Source: Flavobacterium flevense
Lineage (GTDB): Bacteria; Bacteroidota; Bacteroidia; Flavobacteriales; Flavobacteriaceae
NCBI RefSeq assembly: GCF_900142775.1
Contig: NZ_FRCC01000002.1
Coordinates: forward strand, 434,001-498,000
Direction: 5' to 3'
DNA length: 64,000 nt
Shown: positions 34,447 through 44,182 of the stretch, in pieces
Layout of the letters: each line of letters opens with the position of its first letter
How positions within the stretch are numbered: the stretch's first letter is position 1
Notes under the pieces: model-generated
What the model saw: only the letters and a program-made list of their open reading frames with translations
Told to the model about the DNA's origin: nothing
The model's database searches: none
Program-made: the position numbers and the translations under genes

Positions 34447-36084
34447 ATGATAAATCTTGTAAAGAAAAAATACATCCTTCCCGTAGTTGCTTCGGCCTTT
34501 TTGTTTATTGGTTCCAGTTTTAAAGATGATTTTTTTGAAATTGCCAAGCAATTAGAGATTTTTACGACGCTTTTTAAAGAATTGAATACCAATTATGTGG
34601 ATGAAACTAATCCGGGTGAGCTGATGGATAGTGCCATTAAAGGAATGCTGGCCAGTTTAGATCCGTACACGGTTTATTTTAATGAGCAGGATGTCTTGAA
34701 ATTTAAAATTAACAATACAGGTGAATACACAGGAATAGGAGCTTTAATCACCCAAAGATCCGGGAAATTAATATTGCGGGAAGTTTATAAAAATTTTCCG
34801 GCTGATAAAGCGGGATTTAAACCCGGTGATGAAATTATCCAGATAGGTGATGTGGCTATTGCCGATTTTAAGGATGATGCTTCCCAGTTGTTAAAAGGAG
34901 CAAAGAACACTAAAATTGATATACAATACATTCGTCAGGGAAAAACAAATACAACCCAGATTTTACTTAATGAAGTCGAAATCAAATCGGTTCCTTTTTA
35001 CTCTAAAATTGATGATAAAACAGGCTATATCGTCCTGAGCCGATTTAATAAAAAAGCTTCGAACGAAACCAAAGAAGCTTTATTGGAACTTAAAAAACAA
35101 GGTGCTACACAGATAGTTTTAGATTTAAGAAACAATCCCGGCGGGCTTTTAGTCGAAGCCATCAATATTTGTAATTTATTTGTTCCAAAAAACGAAATCA
35201 TTGTAACCACAAAATCCATTAATGAGAAGCATAATAATATTTATAAAACTACTGCTGAACCGGTAGATTTAGAGATTCCGTTAGTGATTATTGTGAATGA
35301 TAAAAGTGCTTCGGCATCCGAAATTGTATCGGGAGCTTTGCAGGATTTAGATCGTGCTGTGATTATAGGAAGCAGAAGTTTTGGGAAAGGATTGGTTCAA
35401 AAACCAGTTGATTTAACCTATAATACGCAATTAAAAGTTACTATTTCAAGATACTTCACTCCTTCGGGAAGATGCATTCAGGCATTAGATTATGCTCATA
35501 AAGACAAAAACGGACTGGCAACCCGTACGCAGGCAACTAATTATAATTCGTTCAAAACCCGAAAAGGAAGAACGGTTTATGATGGTGGCGGAATTTTGCC
35601 TGATGTACCTATGGATGAGTCAAAAACCAGTGTGATTGCCAATGCATTGATCAAAAATGATGGAATTTTTAATTATGCTACGGCTTATTATTATAAAAAT
35701 CCAAATCAGGGCAATCAGATTCCAACGTTCTCGAATGCTGATTTTCAGGATTTCAAGCAGTTTTTAAAAAATCAGAAGATCTCATTTGGTACAGAAACCG
35801 AAGAATCACTAAAAAACACTTTGGCAATAGCCAAAAAAGAAGCGATTGATGAAGCAATTATAAACGAATACAATCAATTATTAGCTGCCGTTCAAAAAAG
35901 TGAAGCCCAGCAATTAGACAATCATCAGGCTGAAATTAAAGATTTGATTTTAGAAGAAATTATAAAGCGCTATCAATATCAGGAAGGTTTTTATCAATAT
36001 TATATGAAATCCAATTCGGTTATTAAAAAAGCGGTTACTATTTTGAATAATACTGATAATTACAAAACTATTTTAAAAAGCTGA
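34447..36084 (+). CDS. S41 family C-terminal processing peptidase
   Basis: The 545-residue protein has an N-terminal signal/anchor, a PDZ domain (about residues 80-170, GEYTGIGALITQRSG to GDVAIADFKDD), then the S41 catalytic domain. The nucleophile Ser is in NDKSASASEIVSGALQD and the Lys partner in GSRSFGKGLVQ. CtpA-type proteases trim or degrade envelope proteins. It is nested in the rnpA-DUF4349-OmpA operon and its stop overlaps the OmpA start (TGATG). Confidence 0.95.
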   Translation: MINLVKKKYILPVVASAFLFIGSSFKDDFFEIAKQLEIFTTLFKELNTNYVDETNPGELMDSAIKGMLASLDPYTVYFNEQDVLKFKINNTGEYTGIGALITQRSGKLILREVYKNFPADKAGFKPGDEIIQIGDVAIADFKDDASQLLKGAKNTKIDIQYIRQGKTNTTQILLNEVEIKSVPFYSKIDDKTGYIVLSRFNKKASNETKEALLELKKQGATQIVLDLRNNPGGLLVEAINICNLFVPKNEIIVTTKSINEKHNNIYKTTAEPVDLEIPLVIIVNDKSASASEIVSGALQDLDRAVIIGSRSFGKGLVQKPVDLTYNTQLKVTISRYFTPSGRCIQALDYAHKDKNGLATRTQATNYNSFKTRKGRTVYDGGGILPDVPMDESKTSVIANALIKNDGIFNYATAYYYKNPNQGNQIPTFSNADFQDFKQFLKNQKISFGTETEESLKNTLAIAKKEAIDEAIINEYNQLLAAVQKSEAQQLDNHQAEIKDLILEEIIKRYQYQEGFYQYYMKSNSVIKKAVTILNNTDNYKTILKS

Positions 36085-36890
36085 TGTTAAAATCAATTCT
36101 GATATTTTCTTTTTTTGGCTGGAGTACGTTAAGTGCTCAGGAGAAAAAAATTGGAACTGTTTATTTTGAATTTGACAAGTATGCTGTTGACGCCATTCAG
36201 GAACAAAATGTAGTTGATTTTGTTCGTGAGCTGGATACCACACTGGTAGAATCGATTCAGGTTTATGGATATTGTGATGACCGTGGCAATAATAATTACA
36301 ATTTGAAACTATCAGAAAACAGGGTGAATGCTGTAAAAAGTATCTTGGTTGCCAATGGTTTTAATAAAAGTAAAATAGTCATTGTCGAAGGTAAAGGTCG
36401 TGTGCTTGTTGATGATTTTTCAGGCGGAAGTTTAGCTGATATCCGATCTAAAAACAGAAGGGTCGATTTATTAATTGTTAAGAAAAACAGCTTTGGCAAA
36501 GGGATTTACACTTCTTTTCAGGACAAGCATGAAGTGGGAGACCGCATTTATCTGGAAAACATTTTTTTTGACTTAGGAAGCAGTACTCTCACAGTAGCTT
36601 CAAAAAAAGAACTGGATAAAATAGCCTTGATTTTACAAAATAAAAAAGAAATAGAATTTGAAATCCGCGGACATGTATGTTGTACTCCGGATTATTATAA
36701 AGATGCAATTGACAGGGCAACAAAGGAAAGAAAACTCTCTTTGAACCGGGCCAAAAGTGTTTTTAAATATTTGATTTCTAAAAACGTGAATAGTTTAAGA
36801 ATGGTTTATAAGGGCTTAGGAAATCAATTTTCTTTGGGGAAAGGCGATGAATTTGACCGCCGAGTAGAATTTTTTATTACTAAGAATTAA
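36084..36890 (+). CDS. Protein with two tandem OmpA domains
   Basis: The 268-residue secreted protein starts with a signal peptide (ILIFSFFGWSTLSAQ). Two OmpA-like peptidoglycan-binding domains follow: residues about 22-135 (YFEFDKYAVD, YGYCDDRGNNNYNLKLSENR, SKNRRVDLLI) and about 160-266 (NIFFDLGSSTLTVASKKELD, LSLNRAKSVFKYL, DRRVEFFI). There is no barrel. It probably anchors or senses the cell wall. The ATG overlaps the protease stop by one base, implying coupling. Confidence 0.9.
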   Translation: MLKSILIFSFFGWSTLSAQEKKIGTVYFEFDKYAVDAIQEQNVVDFVRELDTTLVESIQVYGYCDDRGNNNYNLKLSENRVNAVKSILVANGFNKSKIVIVEGKGRVLVDDFSGGSLADIRSKNRRVDLLIVKKNSFGKGIYTSFQDKHEVGDRIYLENIFFDLGSSTLTVASKKELDKIALILQNKKEIEFEIRGHVCCTPDYYKDAIDRATKERKLSLNRAKSVFKYLISKNVNSLRMVYKGLGNQFSLGKGDEFDRRVEFFITKN

Positions 36891-36896
36891 TTTTTT

Positions 36897-37913
36897 TTAC
36901 TTAGAAAACATCGCCATGATTTTTGATTTTTCAGAAGCCGGTTTTTTATTGATTTCCACGGATTTTATTATCGCTTCCAGTTCCAGCATCAAATCTCTTT
37001 TTTCTTTTGAAGGAGAGTAGCAAAAGCCTTCTAAAACCAGTATGCGATTGTTTTCTTTATCTACAATAGCATAATTGATAAAAGGTCCTGACATGAAATC
37101 GTTTTTTAATTCCCAGGTTCCTTTGGTTTCATAAGCTTTAGTATGGTTAAGCACAATATTTGAAAAATAAGGAGCATAAGCCTCTTCAGTAATCATATCT
37201 GTGTTTAATTCTTTGCCATGAATGTATAATTTTCCAATGGAATCTCTCATTTTGATAATCTGGGAAACCTTATCTCTTTTGGTTTCAATGCTGCTTATAG
37301 GAACCTGATAAAGTAAAATACTGGTGTTTCCGCTGATGATTTCCTTTTTAAACCACATGAAATTTTCTTTCCTCAACATCAATTGATAACTGGAAGGTAT
37401 TTCAAAGTTAATGTTGAAACTGTCTGTGAAAAATTTTGGACTTAACAGCGATTTTCTGTTAATACGCTGACATTCTTCAATTTCTGTCTGATGAATAATT
37501 TTAATAATTTCTGTGGTGTTTTTTTGAATTAAACACAGAATGTCATCAGCTGCTTTTCCTGAAATATAAAATACATTTTGAGGTGCGGCAATTTTATTCT
37601 TTTCTATTTTAAAGGATTCTTTAGTGTCTTTTTTAATAACAATAATATTGCGGCTGTCGGTCATAAAACCTTCCATCAGTTTGACAGGATATTGATTGAT
37701 GGTAAAAAGTGGTTCCTCCTGAGGTAATCCAATTACGGGTGAAGCAAATTTATTTCGGATGCTGTCGCCAATTTCAGCATTCCATAACAAATCGTCTATA
37801 ATCACCGAAATGCTATTGATTTTTCCATTAGTTTCTTTAGTATTTTCATTTTGCTGATTGCAGGAAATGAAAAAAATGGAAACAAAAAACAATATAAAAT
37901 AGATTTTATTCAT
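36897..37913 (-). CDS. DUF4837 family lipoprotein
   Basis: The 338-residue protein has a lipobox FFISC (Cys18) and the DUF4837 pattern beginning NSISVIIDDLLWNAEIGDSI and ending in MLELEAIIKSVEI. The family is restricted to Bacteroidota and has no known function. It is convergent with the OmpA gene, 6 bases away, and upstream on the same strand lies the transglycosylase. Confidence 0.9.
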   Translation of the reverse strand: MNKIYFILFFVSIFFISCNQQNENTKETNGKINSISVIIDDLLWNAEIGDSIRNKFASPVIGLPQEEPLFTINQYPVKLMEGFMTDSRNIIVIKKDTKESFKIEKNKIAAPQNVFYISGKAADDILCLIQKNTTEIIKIIHQTEIEECQRINRKSLLSPKFFTDSFNINFEIPSSYQLMLRKENFMWFKKEIISGNTSILLYQVPISSIETKRDKVSQIIKMRDSIGKLYIHGKELNTDMITEEAYAPYFSNIVLNHTKAYETKGTWELKNDFMSGPFINYAIVDKENNRILVLEGFCYSPSKEKRDLMLELEAIIKSVEINKKPASEKSKIMAMFSK

Positions 37914-38041
37914 TTTGCTTAATAGTAATGGAATTCAAATTTTATAATCTAAGAGTTTCTAATCTTGAGTTTACTCCGCTAATATCGTTCCATTTTTTCA
38001 AAATTAGGATAAAAGAAGGTAATTTAAGTTGGATACATGAA

Positions 38042-38078
38042 AAAAGGGCTTTATTTGATGTCCAAATAAAGCCCTTTT
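38042..38078 (-). terminator. Intrinsic terminator of the lytic transglycosylase gene
   Basis: A perfect 15-bp stem (38042-38056 with 38064-38078) around a 7-base loop is followed on the minus strand by a T-run. It lies 20 bases after the stop codon at 38099. Confidence 0.85.
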
Positions 38079-38098
38079 GTATTTTTTCAAAGTTCTTA

Positions 38099-40084
38099 TT
38101 ATTCTCCTATTTTTAATCGCATTCCCGGTTTGATATCTTCATTGTTGATATCATTCCATTTTTTAATATCTGAAACAGAAACTCCTGCATATTTTTTGGC
38201 AATACTAAATAAAGAATCTCCTTTCTTTACAAGATAGTCATGCTGTAAATCATTACTATTCTTTTTGAATGATGCTGCTGTAGCTTTAGCCGTATTGATG
38301 GCAATTTCGTTTTTAGCCACAATCAGGGTTTTGCCTAAAGCAATATTAGTATCAGAGAGGTGATTCCAATCTTTTAAATCGGCAATTGCAGTCCCAAACT
38401 TTTTAGAAATAGTACCCAGATTGTCACCTTTTTGAACGGTATATTCAATATTTTTTAATTCAGGAGCTACCGTAGTTGCTGCTACTTCTTTAGCTTCCAC
38501 TTCTTTTTCAGCTATTTTTAAGCTTGTTCCGGCTTTAATAATAGTTCCGTCAAGATCATTCCATTCTTTAATCTGAGCTACAGTTACGTTATTTGCTTCG
38601 GCAATATCGCTTAGATTGTCTCCTTTTTGAACGATATAATTGGTTTTATTACTGGCAATTAAAGTATCTGCTTTAAATTCTTTTTTTACTTTTTCAGTTT
38701 TGCTGGTTTTAGTATCAGCAGCAGCAATTGCGGTGTTATTTTTAGCAGTTATGATAGTGAGTACTTTTCCATAGGAAATAGTATTACTGCTTAATTTATT
38801 CCATGTTTTTAAGTCACTAACACTTACATTATATTCATCGGCAATACTGCTTAAATTATCACCTTGTTTTATTTTATAATATTGTGTTGTGCTACCCACA
38901 GGATAAGTTGGGGCTTCTACGCGGGCAATTTCGGTAGTAGCACTTTTTATATATGGATTGTTGTTTTTTTGATTTGATTCGTGCTCGAGATAAGCATAAA
39001 TCTTCTCCTCATTGGAAATAAAAACCCCAATTTTGTTCTTAGGTAATCTCAAAAAATGATTTTGATCCTTGTAATAAGGTATTACATTGAGCTTGTAGGA
39101 AGGATTGAGCAATTGTAATTGTGAGACTGGAACATCCAGTAAATTAGCTATTTGCTGGAACGACATCTGTTTTTTAATCATTACAGTGTCAGTTTCAAAA
39201 TGTTGTATTATAGCTTTGTTAGGTTTGATTCCGTGTTCATTATGGTATTCATACAAATACATAGTTGCTAAAAAAGCAGGTACATAACCCTGAGTTTCTT
39301 TAGGAAGATGTTTTTTTATGCTCCAGAAATTTTGTTGTCCGCCAGATCTTCTGATGGCTTTTGATACATTTCCGGGTCCTGAGTTATAAGAGGCTAAAAC
39401 CAGTTCCCAGTCACCAAAAATGGCAAACATATTAGACATATACTGAGCAGCAGCCTGAGTAGCTTTAAGCGGGTCACTGCGTTCGTCAACATAAGAATCT
39501 ATTTTTAAATTGTATTGTTTCCCGGTGTGGTACATAAATTGCCAAAGTCCGGTAGCACCCATTCTGGAAACAGCTTTAGGATTTAATGCCGATTCAACAA
39601 TAGCTAGGTATTTTATTTCTAAAGGCACGTTTTGTCTGGCAAAAGTTTCTTCAAACATAGGGAAATAATAATCTGAAATAGCCATTAAGCGTTCAAATGA
39701 TTTCTTTCTGTTTTTTAAGAACGATTTAATGATGTTTTCAAGCCCCTGATTGTATTGAATGTTAAATGGAGATTTAGCATTCATAGCTTCTAATCTTGAT
39801 TTTAGTAATTCAGTAGGCAATTCATAATCTACTTTTTCATCCGTATTTATATTTTCAATATCGGTATTGATATCTTTATATAAATCTAAATTAGTCAGTT
39901 CTTTAACCCATAAACTGTCAACGCAACTGGCGATATCATCATTTACAAAACTGTGTTTAATAGAATCTAAATAAGAAAGCCTGGTTTCCATTACAGCAAT
40001 TCCCTTGCTTTCAGCGGTTTCCTGCGAAAACAAGGGAATTGATAATAATAGAAAAAATGATAAGGTGATTTTTTTTATATTCAT
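38099..40084 (-). CDS. Lytic transglycosylase with four LysM domains (MltD-like)
   Basis: The 661-residue protein has a signal peptide (LSFFLLLSIPLFSQ), then a lysozyme-like SLT domain with catalytic Glu in EIKYLAIVESALNPKAVSRM, followed by GATGLWQFMYHTGK and LASYNSGPGNVSKAIRRSGG. Four LysM repeats start near residues 405, 484, 546 and 617, each with QGDNL or KGDSL and WN. It cleaves peptidoglycan glycan chains to 1,6-anhydro products during wall growth or turnover. Usual MltD has two or three LysM, so four is long but not rare in this phylum. Confidence 0.95.
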   Translation of the reverse strand: MNIKKITLSFFLLLSIPLFSQETAESKGIAVMETRLSYLDSIKHSFVNDDIASCVDSLWVKELTNLDLYKDINTDIENINTDEKVDYELPTELLKSRLEAMNAKSPFNIQYNQGLENIIKSFLKNRKKSFERLMAISDYYFPMFEETFARQNVPLEIKYLAIVESALNPKAVSRMGATGLWQFMYHTGKQYNLKIDSYVDERSDPLKATQAAAQYMSNMFAIFGDWELVLASYNSGPGNVSKAIRRSGGQQNFWSIKKHLPKETQGYVPAFLATMYLYEYHNEHGIKPNKAIIQHFETDTVMIKKQMSFQQIANLLDVPVSQLQLLNPSYKLNVIPYYKDQNHFLRLPKNKIGVFISNEEKIYAYLEHESNQKNNNPYIKSATTEIARVEAPTYPVGSTTQYYKIKQGDNLSSIADEYNVSVSDLKTWNKLSSNTISYGKVLTIITAKNNTAIAAADTKTSKTEKVKKEFKADTLIASNKTNYIVQKGDNLSDIAEANNVTVAQIKEWNDLDGTIIKAGTSLKIAEKEVEAKEVAATTVAPELKNIEYTVQKGDNLGTISKKFGTAIADLKDWNHLSDTNIALGKTLIVAKNEIAINTAKATAASFKKNSNDLQHDYLVKKGDSLFSIAKKYAGVSVSDIKKWNDINNEDIKPGMRLKIGE

Positions 40085-40133
40085 GTTTTTGTTGTCAACG
40101 TGCTTAATTTTAAACGATTACAAAATCGTAATG

Positions 40134-40165
40134 CAAACTTAATAGGTTAAAACTAAAAAAATCAA
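40134..40165 (-). promoter_or_regulatory. Promoter of the lytic transglycosylase gene
   Basis: The minus strand shows TTG (40165-40163), a 21-base spacer and TAAGTTTG (40141-40134), matching the Bacteroidota consensus. The start codon is at 40084. Confidence 0.55.
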
Positions 40166-40189
40166 TAAATATTGTTAAAATTGTTATAT

Positions 40190-41377
40190 TTATTCCAGAA
40201 TAGCTGCGATACCAGGTAAAGTTCTTCCTTCAAGCATCTCTAACATGGCTCCTCCACCTGTAGAAACATAGCTTACTTTATGTTCAAAACCAAATTGTTT
40301 TACGGCTGCAACTGAATCTCCACCACCTACAAGTGAGAAAGCGCCATTAGCTGTTGCCTCGGCAATATAATCTCCCAGAGCAATAGTTCCTTTTGAAAAT
40401 GTTTCCATTTCAAAAACACCTAATGGTCCGTTCCAAAGAATGGTTTTAGACTCTAAAATTACTTTTTTGAAATTTTCTAATGATTTAGGTCCGGCATCCA
40501 TACCTTCCCATCCATCAGGAATATTAGTTACATCAACTACTTGAGTGTTAGCATTGTTAGAGAAATCATCTCCGGCAACTACATCAACAGGAATGTGGAT
40601 TTGAACACCTTTTTCTTTAGCTAATCTTAATATTTCAAGGGCTAATTCCTGTTTGTCATCTTCACAAATAGAATTTCCTATTTTTCCTCCTTGTGCTTTT
40701 ACAAAAGTAAAAGTCATTCCTCCACCAAGAATCATGTGGTCTACTTTGTCAAGGATGTTTTCGATAACTGTAATTTTAGAAGATACTTTAGAACCTCCAA
40801 GAATTGCAATTACCGGTTTTTCACTGTTTTTTAATACTTTGTCAATGCTTTCAATTTCTTTAGCCAATAAAGTACCAAAACATTTAGCTGTTGGGAAAAA
40901 CTGAGCAATAATTGTAGTAGATGCGTGTGCTCTGTGAGCAGTTCCAAAAGCATCATTTACATAAATGTCTCCTAATGAAGCCAATTCTTTTGCAAAAGCA
41001 ACATCTCCGGCTTCTTCTTCAGCATGAAAACGTAAATTTTCTAATAATAAAACTTCACCTGCTTTTAAGTCATTTGAAGCTTGTTGTGCAACTTCACCCA
41101 CACAGTTTGAAGCAAATTTTACAGGAACACCAAGAATGTCAGTTGCTGTTTTTAAGATATGTTTTAATGAATATTTTTCTTCAGCACCTTTAGGACGACC
41201 TAAATGAGACATTAAAATTACGCTTCCGCCATCGGCAAGGATTTTATCAATGGTAGGTTTTGCTGCTTCGATACGTGTAGTATCTGTAACATTAAAATTT
41301 TCGTCTAGTGGTACGTTGAAATCAACACGTATTATTGCTTTTTTATTAGCGAAATTAAAGTCGTTTAAAGTCTTCAT
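40190..41377 (-). CDS. pgk: Phosphoglycerate kinase
   Basis: The 395-residue glycolytic enzyme starts with the signature [48 protein letters not shown] and [14 protein letters not shown] in the centre, and [13 protein letters not shown] near the C-terminus, cover both substrate lobes. It converts 1,3-bisphosphoglycerate plus ADP to 3-phosphoglycerate plus ATP. It is monocistronic on the minus strand; a -7 box lies at 41413-41420. Confidence 0.97.
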   Translation of the reverse strand: MKTLNDFNFANKKAIIRVDFNVPLDENFNVTDTTRIEAAKPTIDKILADGGSVILMSHLGRPKGAEEKYSLKHILKTATDILGVPVKFASNCVGEVAQQASNDLKAGEVLLLENLRFHAEEEAGDVAFAKELASLGDIYVNDAFGTAHRAHASTTIIAQFFPTAKCFGTLLAKEIESIDKVLKNSEKPVIAILGGSKVSSKITVIENILDKVDHMILGGGMTFTFVKAQGGKIGNSICEDDKQELALEILRLAKEKGVQIHIPVDVVAGDDFSNNANTQVVDVTNIPDGWEGMDAGPKSLENFKKVILESKTILWNGPLGVFEMETFSKGTIALGDYIAEATANGAFSLVGGGDSVAAVKQFGFEHKVSYVSTGGGAMLEMLEGRTLPGIAAILE

Positions 41378-41412
41378 CAGTATTTTTTTAGTTTATTTTT
41401 TTGAAAGTGAAA

Positions 41413-41420
41413 CAAATATA
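41413..41420 (-). promoter_or_regulatory. Candidate -7 box for pgk
   Basis: The minus strand reads TATATTTG, an exact TAnnTTTG, 35 bases upstream of the pgk ATG. The nearest CAAA upstream is spaced by 25 bases, too far for a good -33. Confidence 0.45.
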
Positions 41421-41790
41421 GAAATTTTCCAGTAGTATTAAATTTCAAAATTTCAAAAAAATCATTTTTTTGCAACGAAAACGATGTAAGTTCACAAATA
41501 ATTTGATTTATATTCTTTTATTTCAAAAAAAGCCTAAAAAAGTTAAATTTTCTAATTTGAAAAGTTTTGCTTATTCTAAAATTATTCTTTTGAACAAATA
41601 GATAAATAATCAATTCTTAACAATATAATAGTTTCAAATTCATTGCCGTCATTTTATTATACTTTTTTGGAATTTCTGAAAATGCATTTTTCTTGTTTGG
41701 GTGAATAATTTAGTTACTAGGCAGTCTAAAAGGATAATATAATTTCTTCATTTCTTTAAAAAGACAGCATTATAATAGAATAAAAACAAT
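41421..41790. other. Intergenic region between pgk and the NmrA-like gene
   Basis: About 370 bases of very AT-rich DNA. I see no supported ORF, no RNA gene signature and no repeat family member. It holds the upstream promoter region of pgk. Confidence 0.5.
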
Positions 41791-41819
41791 AAAACACCAG
41801 CATTTAATACTGGTGTTTT
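41791..41819 (-). terminator. Intrinsic terminator of the NmrA-like gene
   Basis: AAAACACCAG (41791-41800) and CTGGTGTTTT (41810-41819) form a perfect 10-bp stem with a 9-base loop. On the minus strand it is 22 bases past the stop and runs into T-rich DNA. Confidence 0.75.
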
Positions 41820-41840
41820 GATGCTGCTAATTTTTTTTAC

Positions 41841-42737
41841 TTAATTGATGAAAATTTCTTTATGCATTTTGACCCATTCTTCCATTGGAGTCATTTTTAC
41901 AGGTAGCTTTTCTAAAACTTCTTGCAAGTTGGGATTGAATTTTGTTGGATATACAGGAAGACTTGCGAGCATTTCATAATATCCTTGTACGCCTCTAGCA
42001 CTTTCTTCGCCAACAAGAATACTCAATTTGTCTCCAAACTCTTGTGGAGGCATAGCGTAGAAATCAATTTTTTCGCCCAAACCAATAGAGAATTTTTCAG
42101 CAAGATCATTTCCTTTTAGGTTGTTCAATCCGCTAATCATAAAAGATTGCCCTGATAATTCTGGTTTGTATAAAGCTTCTACGACAAAGGCACTAACATC
42201 TCTTGATGCAATAAAACCAATAGGCATATTTTCTGGAGTTGGGTATGCCACTTTTCGCTCTTTTTGAGTATACTCAGTTGTATAGGGTGCCAATAAGTTT
42301 TCAGCATAAATAGACGGTTCAATAATTACATAAGGTACTCCAGCATTTTCAAGATATTCTTTTGTGTCTATTTTTACATCTTCCATCGGAATGCCAATTT
42401 TTTTTGGTGCTAAATATCCGCTGGTATTCCAAACAATCATTTTTACATCATTTGACTTAGCTGCATCGATTACATTTTTTGCTAATTGAAATCCATCTGC
42501 AGGATTTGGAAGAGAAACAGGAATCAATAAGGCAATCGTATCAATACCTTTAGTGATTTCTTTCATTTTTTCTAAATCAGACATATCGCCTAATACTGGA
42601 ATGGCACCTGCGTTTTTAAGCTTGTCAAAGTTTTTTTCAGAACTGGTTACTGCATAGACTTCTGCTCCTTTATTTTTTGCTTCTCCAATCACGTGAAACT
42701 GTTGTGAGCCTGTAGCTCCAAAGACTAATACTTTCAT
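41841..42737 (-). CDS. NmrA-like NAD(P)-binding oxidoreductase
   Basis: The 298-residue protein opens with the Rossmann motif VLVFGATGSQQFHVIGEA, followed by PVLGDMSDLEKMKEI and the VIIEPSIYAENLL segment usual in NmrA-like atypical SDRs. Members paired with HxlR regulators include quinone oxidoreductases such as the E. coli YtfG/YtfH pair. The divergent HxlR gene at 42854 makes a similar quinone or electrophile response plausible. Active-site Tyr-Lys of classical SDRs is not apparent. Confidence 0.88.
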   Translation of the reverse strand: MKVLVFGATGSQQFHVIGEAKNKGAEVYAVTSSEKNFDKLKNAGAIPVLGDMSDLEKMKEITKGIDTIALLIPVSLPNPADGFQLAKNVIDAAKSNDVKMIVWNTSGYLAPKKIGIPMEDVKIDTKEYLENAGVPYVIIEPSIYAENLLAPYTTEYTQKERKVAYPTPENMPIGFIASRDVSAFVVEALYKPELSGQSFMISGLNNLKGNDLAEKFSIGLGEKIDFYAMPPQEFGDKLSILVGEESARGVQGYYEMLASLPVYPTKFNPNLQEVLEKLPVKMTPMEEWVKMHKEIFIN

Positions 42738-42764
42738 TTTCTTATATTTATAGGTTAAATTTTT

Positions 42765-42827
42765 TTTGGTAAAATTATATTAATACTTACTTTTGTACAA
42801 GTACTTACTTAATGGTTAAGTACTTAC
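42765..42827 (+). promoter_or_regulatory. HxlR promoter with tandem operator half sites
   Basis: TTTG (42765-42768), exactly 19 bases, and TACTTTTG (42788-42795) form an ideal Bacteroidota promoter reading toward hxlR. Immediately downstream AAGTACTTAC occurs twice, at 42799-42808 and 42818-42827 (19 bp apart). A related AATACTTAC lies at 42782. AAGTACTT is itself palindromic. Binding by the HxlR protein at these sites would repress its own promoter. Confidence 0.65.
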
Positions 42828-42853
42828 CAAAGGGTTAGAATAATTGATTATCA

Positions 42854-43186
42854 ATGGAAAAAAATTTAAAAAAAAATCCGGTATGTGATGAAAGGTGTCC
42901 TGTAAGAGCCTCTTTATCCTTGTTAAGTGGCAAATGGACATTAATGATATTGTTTCAAATTAACAGAAATGTAGTGCGCTATGGCGAATTGAAAAGAGCT
43001 GTTACAGGTATTAGTGAAAAAATGCTAATACAAGAATTGAATATGCTCGTTGAAAACAAATTGGTAAGCAAGGAAGTATATCCTCAAATTCCACCAAAAG
43101 TAGAATATAGGTTGACTGAATTAGGATTAAAAACGTTGCCTATTGTTGATCAACTGGCTCAATTTGGACTTGAAAATTTAGTTTGA
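42854..43186 (+). CDS. HxlR family transcriptional regulator
   Basis: The 110-residue winged-helix protein carries the family pattern: CDERCPVRASLSLLSGKWTLMILF at the start, YGELKRAVTGISEKMLIQELNML for the recognition helices, and KVEYRLTELG for the wing. Two N-terminal cysteines (in VCDERCP) are where redox-sensing HxlR members such as YodB act. It is divergent from the NmrA-like gene across a 116-base operator region. Confidence 0.93.
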   Translation: MEKNLKKNPVCDERCPVRASLSLLSGKWTLMILFQINRNVVRYGELKRAVTGISEKMLIQELNMLVENKLVSKEVYPQIPPKVEYRLTELGLKTLPIVDQLAQFGLENLV

Positions 43187-43237
43187 TAATAGCTAAGCAA
43201 TTTTAAAAGGACTAGTGTATTTTAAAACAACAAAAAA

Positions 43238-44110
43238 TTGAAAACTCAGAAATTTCATAAAACAGAATGTGGGGTAGATTTCCTAATTAATGTTTTGCCT
43301 TTTGCTGATGTAAAAGAAAGCTATCTTAAAAAGGAAATCTATAATACCGATTACCTTGAGATCGTTTTTTTTAAAAAGGGGAGTGGTCATCTTGTTTTGA
43401 ATCACGATAAAATAATCATCAGCGACAATAGTATTATATTTATTTCACCTTTTCAAAAACGAGAATGGAATCTGAATCCGGAAGGACTGGATTTTGTGGT
43501 TTTGGTTTTTCAGGAAGACTTTCTGAATGATTTTTTTTCTGATAAATTTTTTACTTATCGCCTGTTATATTTTTATCAATTAGAATATCCGCTCAGTATG
43601 CAAATTGATGAAGCACTTATCGAAAGATATTATGCGCTTCTTGCCGAAATAAAATCAGAATTGGTAAAAACACGATCCGATAGTGTGCATATTATTCGTT
43701 CTTTAATTTATTATCTGCTTCAAAAACTCAACAGAGAATATTCAGAAAAACACCATTTAGTATTAGAGAAAAATCAGAATAGTGAAGCTTTTCAGTTCAA
43801 GAAATTGATTGAAATTCATATCAAGGAAAAGCAACGCATTAATGATTATACCGAACTCTTAAAAGTGAATCGTATTGCGCTCAATAAAGCCGTAAAAGAA
43901 CAATTTAATGTTACGGCTTCGCACTTGCTCAAACAACGGTTGCTGGTAGAAATCAAGGATTATCTGCTTCATTCTAAACTTACCGTTGCCGAAATTGCTT
44001 TTCAGCTTAATTTTTCGGAACCCAACCATCTGATGCGCTTTTTTAAAAATCAAACTGGAATTACCACAACCGATTTTTTAAACGAATATCAAAATGGTAT
44101 CAATCCATAA
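43238..44110 (+). CDS. AraC family transcriptional regulator
   Basis: The 290-residue protein begins at a TTG codon: an in-frame stop precedes it at 43223 and the first internal Met is far downstream. A cupin-like sensor domain (EIVFFKKGSGHLVLNHDKIIISDNS region) covers the first 120 residues. The C-terminal HTH pair is RINDYTELLKVNRIALNKAV and LTVAEIAFQLNFSEPNHLMRFFKNQTG. It lies 72 bases upstream of the isochorismatase gene on the same strand and probably controls it. Confidence 0.88.
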   Translation: MKTQKFHKTECGVDFLINVLPFADVKESYLKKEIYNTDYLEIVFFKKGSGHLVLNHDKIIISDNSIIFISPFQKREWNLNPEGLDFVVLVFQEDFLNDFFSDKFFTYRLLYFYQLEYPLSMQIDEALIERYYALLAEIKSELVKTRSDSVHIIRSLIYYLLQKLNREYSEKHHLVLEKNQNSEAFQFKKLIEIHIKEKQRINDYTELLKVNRIALNKAVKEQFNVTASHLLKQRLLVEIKDYLLHSKLTVAEIAFQLNFSEPNHLMRFFKNQTGITTTDFLNEYQNGINP

Positions 44111-44182
44111 TGTTTTGGTATTAAACAAAGAACAATGCTTTTTTAATTTTGCTTCATAATTATTACGAAAAATAAAATAAAT

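Noticed and set aside
37928..38116. Small plus-strand frame between the DUF4837 and transglycosylase genes
   Set aside because: It runs through the transglycosylase terminator hairpin and has no coding features.
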